Origin: Cognatiyoonia koreensis
Lineage (GTDB): Bacteria; Pseudomonadota; Alphaproteobacteria; Rhodobacterales; Rhodobacteraceae
NCBI RefSeq assembly: GCF_900109295.1
Contig: NZ_FOIZ01000001.1
Location: 248,001 to 312,000 of the forward strand
DNA length: 64,000 bases
Reading direction: 5' to 3'
Shown in pieces: positions 16,803 through 26,628 of the stretch; within the stretch, counting starts at the first letter, position 1; each line of letters begins with the position of its first letter. Position numbers and translations under genes: made by a program. The notes under the pieces were generated by a model that searched no databases, had not been told where the DNA came from, and saw only the letters and a program-made list of their open reading frames with translations.

Positions 16803-18437
16803 ATGACTTTGACATCATTCCTGAAGGCGACAACAGCAGCTGCCGTGATCGCCACTGGTGGTGCAGCCTGGGCCGACAGCCACGCAACCCACCCTGAAAC
16901 TGGCGAAGCACTCGCCTCTGAGCAGACTTTCACATATCGCGTCGGTGACGAAAGCCCGTCGTTCGATCCCGGTCTGGTTGAAGACGTCGACGGGTCCAAG
17001 ATCGTGCGCGACCTGTTCGAAGGCCTGATGAATCAGGATGCTGACGGCAATCTGGTTCCCGGTGTCGCCACCGGTTTCGAAGTGTCCGACGATAATCTGG
17101 TCTACACGTTTACGTTGCGTGACAATGCCAAATGGTCGAACGGCGATCCTGTGACGGCAGCCGATTTCGAATACGCCTGGAAACGTGCAGCATCTCCTGA
17201 ACTGGCATCCCCCTATGCGTGGTACATTGAACTGATGTCCCTCGAAAACGGGGCTGAAGTCATCGCCGGTGACAAACCGATTGATGAGCTGGGTGTGACC
17301 GCCGTCGACGATCTGACGCTGGAAGTGCGCCTGTCACAGCCGCTGCCATACTTTGCCGACATGGTCGTGCATGGCACGACATTCCCCGTGCATCGCGCCA
17401 CCGTCGAGGCACATGGTTCCGAGTGGACCCGCCCCGAGAACATCGTCTCCAATGGTGCTTATGTTCTGACAGAGCATGTCCCCGGCGAGCGTCTGGTGCG
17501 TGAGCGGAACCCAATGTATTGGGACAACGACAATACGATCATTGAAAAGGTCACGGCCCTTGTCATCACCGACGAGAACACCGCACTGACCCGCTATCTG
17601 GCCGGAGAGCTTGACTGGACACAGGTACCGGCGGGCCAGTTCCCGTCCCTTTCAGCCGATTATCCTGAACAGGCCGTGAGCGTGCCAGAGGCTTGTTCCT
17701 ATTACTACATGTTCAACCTGCGCGATAACGCTCCGGAAGAGCTGCAGAACCCCGACGTGCGCAAAGCGCTGTCGCTTGCAATCGACCGCGACATCATCAC
17801 CAATGCGGTTCTCGCCGGTGGTCAAAAGCCCGCCTATACGTTCACCCACTGGGCCACGGCTGGCTTTGAAACGCCTGATATCCCGATGGCGAAGATGACT
17901 CAGGACGAGCGGAACGCGATGGCGGTCGAGCTGCTGGAAGGGGCCGGTTTCGGTGCCGATAATCCGCTCACCATCGATCTGGTCTACAATACGTCCGAGG
18001 CACACAAGTCCGTTGCCATCGCGATCAGCCAGATGTGGAAGCAAACGCTGGGTGTCGAAACGACGCTGGCAAACCAGGAATGGCAGACATTCCTCGAAGC
18101 CCGCTCCAACGGTGACTTTGACGTCGCGCGTGGTGGCTGGTGTGCAGACTACAACGAAGCGTCCACCTTCCTTGACCTGATGGATTCCGGATCCGGCTAT
18201 AACGACAGCAAATACAACAACCCAGAAGTTGACGCATTGCTGGCTGAAGCCAAGACAGCGGACAATCCGCAGGCCAACTACGACAAGGTAGAAGAGTTTA
18301 TCGCGCAGGATACGCCGATCATTCCGATCTATCACTATGCTGCCGTGAACATGATGGCCGAGAACCTCGAAGGTTGGCCGTACAACAACTTCCAGCAGAA
18401 CATGTACAGCAAAGATTTCTACAAAATCGCTGAATAA
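16803..18437 (+). CDS. oppA: Oligopeptide ABC transporter substrate-binding protein (OppA type)
   Basis: This 544-residue periplasmic binding protein of the SBP family 5 (OppA/DppA) captures peptides for the permease encoded just downstream. A signal peptide runs to about AAWADS. The family signature region is seen around NLVYTFTLRDNAKWSNGDPV and the C-terminal half has the AIDRDIITNAVLAGG and YKIAE-type ending typical of OppA. Downstream come two permeases and two ATPases, a complete importer. A stem-loop between oppA and oppB probably keeps oppA mRNA in excess. The specificity (oligopeptide, dipeptide or murein peptide) cannot be fixed from sequence, but similarity and length favour oligopeptides. 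Confidence 0.93.
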   Translation: MTLTSFLKATTAAAVIATGGAAWADSHATHPETGEALASEQTFTYRVGDESPSFDPGLVEDVDGSKIVRDLFEGLMNQDADGNLVPGVATGFEVSDDNLVYTFTLRDNAKWSNGDPVTAADFEYAWKRAASPELASPYAWYIELMSLENGAEVIAGDKPIDELGVTAVDDLTLEVRLSQPLPYFADMVVHGTTFPVHRATVEAHGSEWTRPENIVSNGAYVLTEHVPGERLVRERNPMYWDNDNTIIEKVTALVITDENTALTRYLAGELDWTQVPAGQFPSLSADYPEQAVSVPEACSYYYMFNLRDNAPEELQNPDVRKALSLAIDRDIITNAVLAGGQKPAYTFTHWATAGFETPDIPMAKMTQDERNAMAVELLEGAGFGADNPLTIDLVYNTSEAHKSVAIAISQMWKQTLGVETTLANQEWQTFLEARSNGDFDVARGGWCADYNEASTFLDLMDSGSGYNDSKYNNPEVDALLAEAKTADNPQANYDKVEEFIAQDTPIIPIYHYAAVNMMAENLEGWPYNNFQQNMYSKDFYKIAE

Positions 18438-18448
18438 GCTGTGCCATT

Positions 18449-18477
18449 TGCCGCGTCCCTGAATTTGGGGCGCGGCA
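18449..18477 (+). terminator. Intercistronic hairpin oppA-oppB (partial terminator or processing site)
   Basis: TGCCGCGTCCC at 18449-18459 pairs with GGGGCGCGGCA at 18467-18477 with one G-T pair, followed by TTCCTTTTC. It sits 12 nt after the oppA stop and 35 nt before oppB. In binding-protein operons such structures let most transcripts stop or protect the upstream message, giving more binding protein than permease. Confidence 0.7.
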
Positions 18478-18512
18478 TTCCTTTTCGCTGATCACAATAG
18501 CGGACCCCTGAC

Positions 18513-19436
18513 ATGCTTTCATTTGTGCTACGACGCATTGCCGTTGCGATCCCGACGCTGTTGATCCTTGTGATTTTCAGCTTCGTGCTGATGTATACAG
18601 CCCCCGGAAATCCGTTTGGTGGAGAACGCCCGCTGCCGCCCGAAGTGCTGGCAAATCTCGAAGCGAAATACGGTCTGGACAAGTCGTTTTGGGAACGCAT
18701 CGTCAGTTACGTCGTCGGCGTCGTTACGCAATTCGATTTCGGCCCGTCGTTTCAATACAAGGACCGCACCGTCAATGATGTGATTGCGCAGGGCTTTCCT
18801 GTCACGCTGACTTACGGGTTCTGGTCATTCATTCTGGCGGTCAGCGTCGGTGTGACCCTTGGTGTTGCCGCGGCGATCAAGCAGAACACATGGATCGATT
18901 ACATCGCGATCGGTATGTCCATCGGCGCGCAGGTTCTGCCCACTTTTGTGCTGGCCCCGATCCTGATCCTTGTCTTCACACTCTGGCTCGGTTGGTTGCC
19001 CGGCGGCGGCTGGAATGGCGGCCAATGGGAATATCTGGTGCTGCCGGTCATCGCGCTGTCCACATCCTATATGGCGTCGATCGCCCGGATCACACGGTCT
19101 TCGATGCTGGAGGTGTTGAACGCAAATTTCATCCGCACCGCGCGCGCCAAAGGGCTACCGATGCGCCGTGTGATCCTGCGCCATGCCTTGAAACCGGCGA
19201 TGCTGCCTGTCCTGTCATATCTGGGGCCTGCGTTCGTGTTCATGATTACCGGCTCTGTTCTGATCGACGTGTTCTTTTCGACTGGTGGTATCGGTCGGGC
19301 ATTCGTCGATTCCGCGTTTAGCCGCGATTATTCCGTCATCATGGGGATCACCATTCTGGTTGGTGCCCTGACGATTCTGTTCAATCTGGTCGTTGATCTG
19401 CTTTACGCGTGGATCGACCCGAAAATCCGATACTGA
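18513..19436 (+). CDS. oppB: Oligopeptide ABC transporter permease OppB
   Basis: This 307-residue inner-membrane permease forms half of the peptide channel. It has six predicted transmembrane segments, beginning with RIAVAIPTLLILVIFSFV, and the family N-terminal signature LLRRI-like motif (VLRRIAVAIPTLL). The cytoplasmic EAA loop that docks on the ATPases reads RTARAKGLPMRRVILRHAL. It follows oppA after a hairpin and precedes oppC with an 11-nt gap. Confidence 0.94.
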   Translation: MLSFVLRRIAVAIPTLLILVIFSFVLMYTAPGNPFGGERPLPPEVLANLEAKYGLDKSFWERIVSYVVGVVTQFDFGPSFQYKDRTVNDVIAQGFPVTLTYGFWSFILAVSVGVTLGVAAAIKQNTWIDYIAIGMSIGAQVLPTFVLAPILILVFTLWLGWLPGGGWNGGQWEYLVLPVIALSTSYMASIARITRSSMLEVLNANFIRTARAKGLPMRRVILRHALKPAMLPVLSYLGPAFVFMITGSVLIDVFFSTGGIGRAFVDSAFSRDYSVIMGITILVGALTILFNLVVDLLYAWIDPKIRY

Positions 19437-19447
19437 GGAGGCGACCG

Positions 19448-20404
19448 ATGCAAAGCTTGACGCCAAATGCAGATGGGCTGGAGGAAGCCTTTCATCTGGC
19501 CGAAGTACAAGGACGCTCGCTTTGGGCGGATGCCCGTACCCGTTTTTTCCGTAACCGCGCTGCAGTCCTTGGGTTTGTTCTGTTGGTTTTGGTTGCCCTT
19601 TTCGCGTTGTTCGGCGGGCTCGTGTCCCCCTACGATGGTGAAACCGTCGATTTCACGTTGATGGGGGCCAACGCCAGCAAGGGTGTTCCGTCGCTTGAGA
19701 CCGGTCATTACTTTGGAACCGACAGCTCGGGGCGTGATCTTTACGCCCGCGTGGTGCAGGGCACAGGTATTTCGCTGATGGTCGGTATCGTCGGTGCCTT
19801 CGTCGCGGTAGTTGTCGGCACGCTTTACGGCGCGGTATCGGGTTATTTCGGTGGCCGGGTCGACGATATCATGATGCGGGTCGTCGATATCCTGATGGCC
19901 ATCCCCTTCATGTTCGTGCTGATCCTTTTGCTGGTCGTTGTGCAGAACACACCGGCGCTACAACGAATTCCGAATATGGATATCATCGGGATATTCATCG
20001 GCATCGGGTTGATCAGCTGGCTGGACATGGCGCGGATCGCCCGAGGCCAGACCCTGACCATCAAAAACAAGGAATTCGTCGAGGTCGCGATCGCCACGGG
20101 CGTGCATCCCATGAAAATTGTGCTGCGCCATATCGTACCGAACCTGCTGGGCATCGTGATTGTCTATGCGACATTGCTGATCCCCTCGCTCATCATCTTT
20201 GAAAGCTTCATCAGTTTCCTTGGCCTTGGCGTTCAGGAACCCAATACCTCGCTTGGGGCGTTGATTTCCGAAGGGGCAAGTACGATGAACTACGGCGTGC
20301 TCTGGCAGTTGATCTTTCCCATCATCTTTTTCGTTGTGACGATCTTTGCCTTTTTCTTTGTCGGCGACGGTCTGCGCGATGCACTTGATCCAAAGGACCG
20401 CTGA
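19448..20404 (+). CDS. oppC: Oligopeptide ABC transporter permease OppC
   Basis: This 318-residue second permease subunit has an N-terminal cytoplasmic stretch with RSLWADARTRFFRNRAAVLG, then six membrane segments. The EAA loop is EVAIATGVHPMKIVLRHIV. The characteristic periplasmic motif HYFGTDSSGRDLYARV of the DppC/OppC branch is present near residue 90. The frame is open from 19409, but the ATG at 19448 has GAGGAGG 5 nt upstream. oppD starts 3 nt after its stop. Confidence 0.94.
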   Translation: MQSLTPNADGLEEAFHLAEVQGRSLWADARTRFFRNRAAVLGFVLLVLVALFALFGGLVSPYDGETVDFTLMGANASKGVPSLETGHYFGTDSSGRDLYARVVQGTGISLMVGIVGAFVAVVVGTLYGAVSGYFGGRVDDIMMRVVDILMAIPFMFVLILLLVVVQNTPALQRIPNMDIIGIFIGIGLISWLDMARIARGQTLTIKNKEFVEVAIATGVHPMKIVLRHIVPNLLGIVIVYATLLIPSLIIFESFISFLGLGVQEPNTSLGALISEGASTMNYGVLWQLIFPIIFFVVTIFAFFFVGDGLRDALDPKDR

Positions 20405-20407
20405 CGG

Positions 20408-21376
20408 ATGAGCCTGCTGGAAATCGACAATTTGCGGGTGACCTTTTCGACCCCGGACGGTGACGTAAACGCCGTGAATGGTATGAGCTACGCACTTGAT
20501 CCGGGCGAAACACTTGCCATCGTGGGCGAAAGCGGATCGGGCAAAAGCCAGGGTGCGTTTGCGATGATGGGCCTTTTGGCGCGAAATGGTCGTGCGACAG
20601 GGTCGATCAAGTTCGACGGGAAAGAGCTGATCGGGCTAAGCGCAGACGCCATGAACAAGGTCCGCAGTGCGAAGATGGCGATGATCTTTCAGGATCCGAT
20701 GACGTCGCTGAACCCCTACATCCGCATCAGTGACCAGATGGCCGAAGTGCTGACCCTGCACAAAGGCATGAGCAAGAAGGACGCGATCTCCGAAAGCGTG
20801 CGCATGCTGGATGCGGTGCGTATTCCCGATGCAGGCCGCCGTATCCGCAGCTTCCCGCATGAGTTTTCAGGCGGGATGCGCCAGCGGATCATGATCGCGA
20901 TGTCACTCTTGTGTCAGCCGCGCCTGTTGATCGCGGATGAACCCACCACGGCCCTTGATGTGACAGTGCAGGCCCAGATCATGGACGTGCTGTCCGACAT
21001 CCGGCGCGAATTTGGGACGGCAATCATTCTGATCACGCATGACCTTGGCGTCGTGGCGGGCTTTTGTGACCGGACACTTGTGATGTATGGCGGTCAGATC
21101 ATGGAAGACGGGCCGACAGATGACGTGTTCGCTAGCCCGAGTCACCCGTACACCAAAGGCTTGTTGCAAGCCGTCCCGCGGCTTGATCGTATCGAAACCG
21201 AACTGAAAACCATCGCGGGGGAGCCGCCAGATATGTCGCGTTTGCCTGCCGGGTGCCCGTTCTCACCGCGTTGCGCCCAGGTACAGAATATCTGTGCCAG
21301 CCTGCGGCCTGAACTTGTCGCCCACGGTGATGCGCGCCGTCGTGCCTGCCATGTCCCCGTCGCGGAGGTTGTGTGA
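20408..21376 (+). CDS. oppD: Oligopeptide ABC transporter ATPase OppD
   Basis: This 322-residue ATPase has Walker A GESGSGKSQ, signature FSGGMRQRIMIAM, Walker B LLIADEPTTALD and the switch His in ILITHDLGV. The C-terminal oligopeptide-transporter extension with cysteines is present (GCPFSPRCAQ), which in this family can hold an iron-sulfur cluster. Its stop overlaps the oppF start by one base (TGATG), so oppD and oppF are translationally coupled, as expected for a heterodimer. Confidence 0.95.
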   Translation: MSLLEIDNLRVTFSTPDGDVNAVNGMSYALDPGETLAIVGESGSGKSQGAFAMMGLLARNGRATGSIKFDGKELIGLSADAMNKVRSAKMAMIFQDPMTSLNPYIRISDQMAEVLTLHKGMSKKDAISESVRMLDAVRIPDAGRRIRSFPHEFSGGMRQRIMIAMSLLCQPRLLIADEPTTALDVTVQAQIMDVLSDIRREFGTAIILITHDLGVVAGFCDRTLVMYGGQIMEDGPTDDVFASPSHPYTKGLLQAVPRLDRIETELKTIAGEPPDMSRLPAGCPFSPRCAQVQNICASLRPELVAHGDARRRACHVPVAEVV

Positions 21377-22380
21377 TGTCACCGTTGCTTTCAGTCAAAG
21401 ACTTGTCCGTCACATTCGATGTGCGCCCGCAAGGCGCGTGGCCATGGACGCCATCGCTCAAGCTGCAGGCGGTCAGCGATATGTCATTCGATCTGGCACC
21501 GGGTGAATGCCTTGGCGTCGTTGGCGAAAGCGGATCAGGTAAATCAACACTCGCGCGCGCTATCGTCGGGACTGTGCCATCCGCAGGCGGGCATATCTAC
21601 TTTGAAGGCAACGATCTGGCCAACATGGATCCGCGTCAGCGCCGTGTGCATCGCCGCGACGTGCAGATGATCTTTCAGGACCCGCTCGCCGCGCTGAACC
21701 CGCGCATGACCGTGGGCGAGATTATCGCAGAACCGCTGGTCACGCATGAACCCAAGATGTCCAAGACCGAACGCAAGGCCCGCGTGCGCGGCCTGATGGA
21801 CCGCGTCGGGTTGCTGCCCAACCTGATTAACCGCTATCCGCACGAGTTTTCAGGCGGGCAGTGTCAGCGCATCGGAATCGCGCGCGCATTGATTCTGAAG
21901 CCCAAGCTGATCATCTGTGACGAGCCCGTGTCGGCACTTGATGTATCCGTCCAGGCGCAAGTGGTGAACCTGTTGATGGAACTACAAGCGGACATGGGCC
22001 TTTCGATGATTTTCATCGCCCATGACCTGAGTGTTGTGAAACACATCAGCGACCGGATTATCGTGATGTATCTGGGGCGCCAGATGGAAACTGCCTCGGC
22101 CGAAACGCTGACCACGCGGCCGGAACACCCCTACAGTCAGGCGCTGATATCGTCTGTGCCGATCCCTGATCCGGTGCTGGAACGCCAGCGTGTGCGCCCC
22201 ATTCTCGAAGGCGATCTGCCATCCCCGCTGTCACCGCCCAGCGGCTGCGTTTTTCGCACGCGCTGCCCCAAGGTGCAGCCGTCATGTGCCGCAGAGCGCC
22301 CGGTGATGCAGGAATTGGGCGATGGTCATCGGGTCGCCTGTCCATATCACGAACCGGCTGACGTGCTGATCGCAAGCTGA
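21376..22380 (+). CDS. oppF: Oligopeptide ABC transporter ATPase OppF
   Basis: This 334-residue ATPase pairs with OppD to drive import. Walker A is GESGSGKSTL, the signature is FSGGQCQRIGIARAL, Walker B is LIICDEPVSALD and the switch His is in FIAHDLSVV. The C-terminal cysteine-containing extension appears as GCVFRTRCPK. A short insertion near residue 20 (GAWPWTPSLKLQ) precedes the first strand. The start is ATG 21376, one codon inside the longest frame, with CGGAGG upstream. It is the last gene of the opp operon; no terminator is visible in the 6-nt gap to the convergent tamB. Confidence 0.95.
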   Translation: MSPLLSVKDLSVTFDVRPQGAWPWTPSLKLQAVSDMSFDLAPGECLGVVGESGSGKSTLARAIVGTVPSAGGHIYFEGNDLANMDPRQRRVHRRDVQMIFQDPLAALNPRMTVGEIIAEPLVTHEPKMSKTERKARVRGLMDRVGLLPNLINRYPHEFSGGQCQRIGIARALILKPKLIICDEPVSALDVSVQAQVVNLLMELQADMGLSMIFIAHDLSVVKHISDRIIVMYLGRQMETASAETLTTRPEHPYSQALISSVPIPDPVLERQRVRPILEGDLPSPLSPPSGCVFRTRCPKVQPSCAAERPVMQELGDGHRVACPYHEPADVLIAS

Positions 22381-22386
22381 ACCGCC

Positions 22387-25300
22387 CTAGTAGTCGCGTT
22401 CGAAGAATATCCCGATACTCGTTTCGCCATCAGCATCGACCGTGCCTTTGGCTGTGATTTCATCCGTGATGTCGAGGTTAATGTTCACCTCGGTCGATCC
22501 GTCGCTTGATACTGTCACGTCTGTGTAGACGTTCTCGGACACATAGGCGCCGGCACGCACAGCAGCATTGCCTTCATCGTCTGTCGTGACGTCGAAGTCA
22601 TCCAGCCCGATGTTCTGGCGGAAGTCGTCAATCAGACCACCACCGCCGTTCCCGGCCAACGTACTGACGGCCGCAGCCAGCTGCACCGCCTGTAGCGGGC
22701 TGATTTCGGACAGGTCACGCCCAAAAATCAGCTGCGCCAGCACTTCGTCCTGCGGCAGTTCCGGCGTAGAGGAGAATGTCACTTCAGGTTCGGACGCGGG
22801 ACCTTCGACGATGATGTTGATCACTGTCCCCGTCGCAGCCTCTGTCGTTGCGACAAGACGGATATAGGGTTCAAAATCGCCCTGTAGTGATGCCGTGCCT
22901 TCGCTCAGTTCAAAGCGCTGCTGCAGAATGTCGATCCGTCCGCGGATCAGATCGAACTGGCCGACAGGCACGACGTTCCCAACCGTGCCACCCAGATTTA
23001 GACTGCCGCCAAGCTCTGCATCCAAGCCGCGCCCGCGAATGAAGATGCGGGACGGTGCGTTGATCGTGATATCGAGCGGAAAGTCTGGCCCGCTTGTGGT
23101 CCTTGGGTTCGTTGTGCCGGCGGCCGCATTCACATCCGCCCGGTTCAGCGTGCGGCGCACAGCGGCGCTTTCACCCACATGGCGGACGTCTGGCAGTGAT
23201 CCAAGCGAACTCAGGCTGGAAGAAGGGACCTGTATCTCTGATGGGCCAAGCGTCAGATCACCCGAAATGCGCGCACCGCCAGCAAGCGGACCACGGATCG
23301 CGATTGCCCCAGCGATGCTGCTTTCGTAGAGTGTGGGGTCTTTCAGGATGACATCGCGCAACGTCACGGTAACATCCGCGTTTTGCGGCTGCGTCAGGCC
23401 GATCGGGCCGCTGATGGATAATTGACCGCCGCGTTCCACATCACCAGTGACGTCAACCGTGGCTTGGCTGCCAGCAATGCTGACAAAGCCGTTGATATTC
23501 TCGATCGCCTGCGCCAGCGTCGGGGCCGCCAGCCGCGCACCGTTGACATTTATGCGACCACCAAGGGACGACAGCTGCGGTGGTCCGTTGACGTTCAGGG
23601 CAAAGTCGGCCTGACCTGACAGACGACGCGGCGCGATGATTTCATTGGCCAGACCAAGTGGCGCGTTGCCATTCACATTGATGTTGAGCGTGCCGTTATC
23701 GTTGGCGGTACCGTTGATATCTGCGCCAATGCCGCCCGGGCCGGTGGCAGAAGCATCAATCCCCCATGTGGTCCCATTTCGGCTGGCCGTGCCGGATGCC
23801 GTGACCGGCCCGCTTAATTGATCAGTGAAAAGCCCGATGTCGCGCAGGCGTGCATCGAACTGGCCAGTGCCGCCCGCGTCGGTCGCGTTCAGTGTTGCGC
23901 TCAACGAAATATTGTTTGTCTCAGCGCGCAGGTTGCGCACATTCAACCCGTTTTCGCCGCGCGAGATATTGGCATTTGCCGTCCCGCTGCCGCGCAACAA
24001 CTGATCGACCGACGGATTCCCGATGCCGATGTCTTGCGTGCGCAGTGTGATTTCCGTGTTGAATTGCGACAGGTCAGGCATCAGCGTACCCACCACGACG
24101 GCGTCAATTCCGCCAGAAACAGGCTGACCGATCAGGTTCTGATAAGGACGCAGATTTGCGATTTGCGCTTTTGCATTGCCACGGATCTGCAGGTTTGGCG
24201 CAATGTTGGCATTGACGCTGATGTTCGTACCAGGGCCGGTTGCATCCAGAACGACGGCGGTATTTTCAGCCGCGTCCCGATCAACGTCAACAGTGGCGGA
24301 CAGCGGGCCTGACAGGCCCGGCGCAATCAGCCCGGCGTCATTGATGACAAGATCAGCATTCGCGCTCAGCGCTCCGCTCAGTTCTCCGCTGGCAGTACCC
24401 TGGATGCTGGCTTGTGGCGTTTCGACTGACAGCGCGTTCAGGGTAAAGGATTCAGGCCCCGTGCGGGACAGGTCCGCCGACACCTGGCCAAGACCGCGCA
24501 GTAGCGGGTCTAGCTGTACGATCCCCGTTTGCAGACTGCGCGTCTGGCCGTCCAGCGTCACATCAATCTGTGATGCATCGGCTGCACCATTGACGTCGAT
24601 TGTAAGGCTTACGGCACCTGCATAGGCGTCGCCGATCAGCGGTCTGTAGGTCGCAAGACTGGTCGCCGTGACACCGATGGTTGCAATAATCTGCGGGGTT
24701 TCGTCGGTGGTCAGCGTGCCGTTTGCGCGAAGCTGCGCGGAAGGTGCGTTGCCTGTCACGTCAAACAGGATCGGTGCATTGGCAGGCTGGTCGATCGTTC
24801 CAGTCAGACGGGCAGGGCCGCTGATCCCGTCAAGCACGATTGCGACGTCGTTCAATGCGACGTTAAACGCGGCTTCACTGCCATTGCTGGTCAGGTTCGC
24901 ATCGGCTGTGATTTCGCCCGCATCCGTGGCAACGCGCAAAGCGCGCAGTCGTGTGCCTTGCGTGTCGCGCTCTGCGAGCATCGAAATTGTGCCGTTGCCT
25001 GCAATGATCGCATCGACCTCTGGAATGCCGATTTCCAGATCGCTCGTGGTGCCAGACAGCAAGACTTCGAAAAAGCCGTCCAGCGGGCTGATTGTGCTGA
25101 TAAGGGACAGGTCCGCGGCACCACCCAGATCACGACCGGCAAGGGTGCTGAAGCGTCCCAGCGTCGTCACCGACAGCGCGATGTTGCTTTCGGTGCGCAA
25201 ACCCATGTCAGGCCCGGCAATCGTTGCCTCCGCCAGCAGGGAAATACCGGAACCATTCAGAGTGATCTTCGAAATTTCAGTCGGTGATCCGGCCTGATAG

Positions 25301-26628
25301 CTGATCTGCGCTTCGCCGGTGATCGCATCGCCCACGGCTTCGGCGGTGCCTGCGTCGTCCAGTTCGACACCCCTCGCGCCATAGGTGAAATTCGCGGTCA
25401 CTGATGGCATGTCGCCTACCAGCAAAGTGCCACCGCCTTGCAAATCCGTCGTGTCGATCCGCAGACCGGGCCGTTCAAGTCCCGCTATTCGAAAGCTCGC
25501 CGTCCAGTCATCTGATTGCGAACGGTCATAGGCCACATTCAGACCAACGCGTTCGACGTAGGTTTTCGGCCCGGCAAGCGGGAGCAGGACGATTTCGCCC
25601 GGCTGATCCGCAACTTCACCCGTGAGATCAATAAGGGTCGGCCAGCCAGTTTCATCAGTGACGACTTCGCCTTGCAGGCGGATTTTCTGGGCCGACAGCG
25701 TCAGGTCGGACAGATTGAATCCGCCGCTTGCATTCGCGCTACCGGTAACGGCAAGCTGTACGTCCGGTCCAAAGAAATCCTGATATTCGGGCGCAAAAAG
25801 CGGGGTGATATCACCGCCGACATCCAGATCGAAAACCTGTCCCGTTTCCGTTTCGCGCAAGGTGATATCACCTGCCAGACGTTCGCTTCCATCTGTGGCA
25901 AGCGTCAGTGTCGCTGCATAATCGGTGATGGGTCCCGTCCCGGTCAAGGACAGGTCGACAGCGGGCCGCCCGGGAAGGTCGATCAAGCGCGCGATAATTC
26001 CGGCAGGCCCCTCGTTCAGGTCCAGATCAAGTTCAAGCACCTGGCTGGTGTTGTCATAGCTTCCCACGATCGCGAAACGGCCTTGGCGGTCATCCAACCG
26101 GACCGCTTCGACATTCGCTGACCCGGCCCCATCCGCAAGCTGCGCAGTTCCGGTCAGGCTCAGCGTAACAGGTTCGCCAAGAAAACTTTCGCCAAGCGAG
26201 ATTTCCTCGATCCGCAATTCGTCAAGTTCGATGCTTACTGGCAATTCGGGCAGCGCAAATGGTGTGGCTTCCGCGTCGGGCAGTTCGATACTGTCGTCGG
26301 GCAACGGCGCGCGTGCCACGGTGATCTTTGCGGCGCTGAGTTCCTGCACGTCGATCGCGCCGCGCAAAAGCGCAGAGCGATTCCAGTCTAGCGTCACGTC
26401 TTCAAGCGTCAGCCAGATCCCCTGACTGTCTGCAACGGTCAGCCGTTCAATCGTCGCTTCGGAACTCAGTGCACCTGCGAACCCGATGATGTTCACTTCT
26501 CGGGTATCGCCCGACAGATTGTCCTCGATCAGGTTGGTAAGATAACCTTTGTCTTCGTCTTCCTGCGACTGTGCATGGGCTGCAAAGGGCAACAACAAAA
26601 GTGCGGCAATGGCGGCGAAATGTCTCAA
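22387..26628 (-). CDS. tamB: Translocation and assembly module protein TamB
   Basis: This is a 1413-residue AsmA-like envelope protein with a C-terminal TamB (DUF490) domain. TamB spans the periplasm and works with TamA in outer-membrane protein assembly, and TamB-type proteins have also been linked to phospholipid transport. The N-terminus is a hydrophobic signal or anchor (MRHFAAIAALLLLPFAAHAQ). The body is long and beta-rich, with repeated G-x-D/N turns, as expected for a hydrophobic-groove taco fold. The C-terminal region includes PLDITINAPSRIFIRGRGLD and the conserved PELPQDEVLAQLIFGRD. The start codon is TTG at 26628, overlapping the tamA stop in TTGA, so translation is coupled to tamA. 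Length is close to the usual 1250-1450 residues. Confidence 0.94.
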   Translation of the reverse strand: MRHFAAIAALLLLPFAAHAQSQEDEDKGYLTNLIEDNLSGDTREVNIIGFAGALSSEATIERLTVADSQGIWLTLEDVTLDWNRSALLRGAIDVQELSAAKITVARAPLPDDSIELPDAEATPFALPELPVSIELDELRIEEISLGESFLGEPVTLSLTGTAQLADGAGSANVEAVRLDDRQGRFAIVGSYDNTSQVLELDLDLNEGPAGIIARLIDLPGRPAVDLSLTGTGPITDYAATLTLATDGSERLAGDITLRETETGQVFDLDVGGDITPLFAPEYQDFFGPDVQLAVTGSANASGGFNLSDLTLSAQKIRLQGEVVTDETGWPTLIDLTGEVADQPGEIVLLPLAGPKTYVERVGLNVAYDRSQSDDWTASFRIAGLERPGLRIDTTDLQGGGTLLVGDMPSVTANFTYGARGVELDDAGTAEAVGDAITGEAQISYQAGSPTEISKITLNGSGISLLAEATIAGPDMGLRTESNIALSVTTLGRFSTLAGRDLGGAADLSLISTISPLDGFFEVLLSGTTSDLEIGIPEVDAIIAGNGTISMLAERDTQGTRLRALRVATDAGEITADANLTSNGSEAAFNVALNDVAIVLDGISGPARLTGTIDQPANAPILFDVTGNAPSAQLRANGTLTTDETPQIIATIGVTATSLATYRPLIGDAYAGAVSLTIDVNGAADASQIDVTLDGQTRSLQTGIVQLDPLLRGLGQVSADLSRTGPESFTLNALSVETPQASIQGTASGELSGALSANADLVINDAGLIAPGLSGPLSATVDVDRDAAENTAVVLDATGPGTNISVNANIAPNLQIRGNAKAQIANLRPYQNLIGQPVSGGIDAVVVGTLMPDLSQFNTEITLRTQDIGIGNPSVDQLLRGSGTANANISRGENGLNVRNLRAETNNISLSATLNATDAGGTGQFDARLRDIGLFTDQLSGPVTASGTASRNGTTWGIDASATGPGGIGADINGTANDNGTLNINVNGNAPLGLANEIIAPRRLSGQADFALNVNGPPQLSSLGGRINVNGARLAAPTLAQAIENINGFVSIAGSQATVDVTGDVERGGQLSISGPIGLTQPQNADVTVTLRDVILKDPTLYESSIAGAIAIRGPLAGGARISGDLTLGPSEIQVPSSSLSSLGSLPDVRHVGESAAVRRTLNRADVNAAAGTTNPRTTSGPDFPLDITINAPSRIFIRGRGLDAELGGSLNLGGTVGNVVPVGQFDLIRGRIDILQQRFELSEGTASLQGDFEPYIRLVATTEAATGTVINIIVEGPASEPEVTFSSTPELPQDEVLAQLIFGRDLSEISPLQAVQLAAAVSTLAGNGGGGLIDDFRQNIGLDDFDVTTDDEGNAAVRAGAYVSENVYTDVTVSSDGSTEVNINLDITDEITAKGTVDADGETSIGIFFERDY

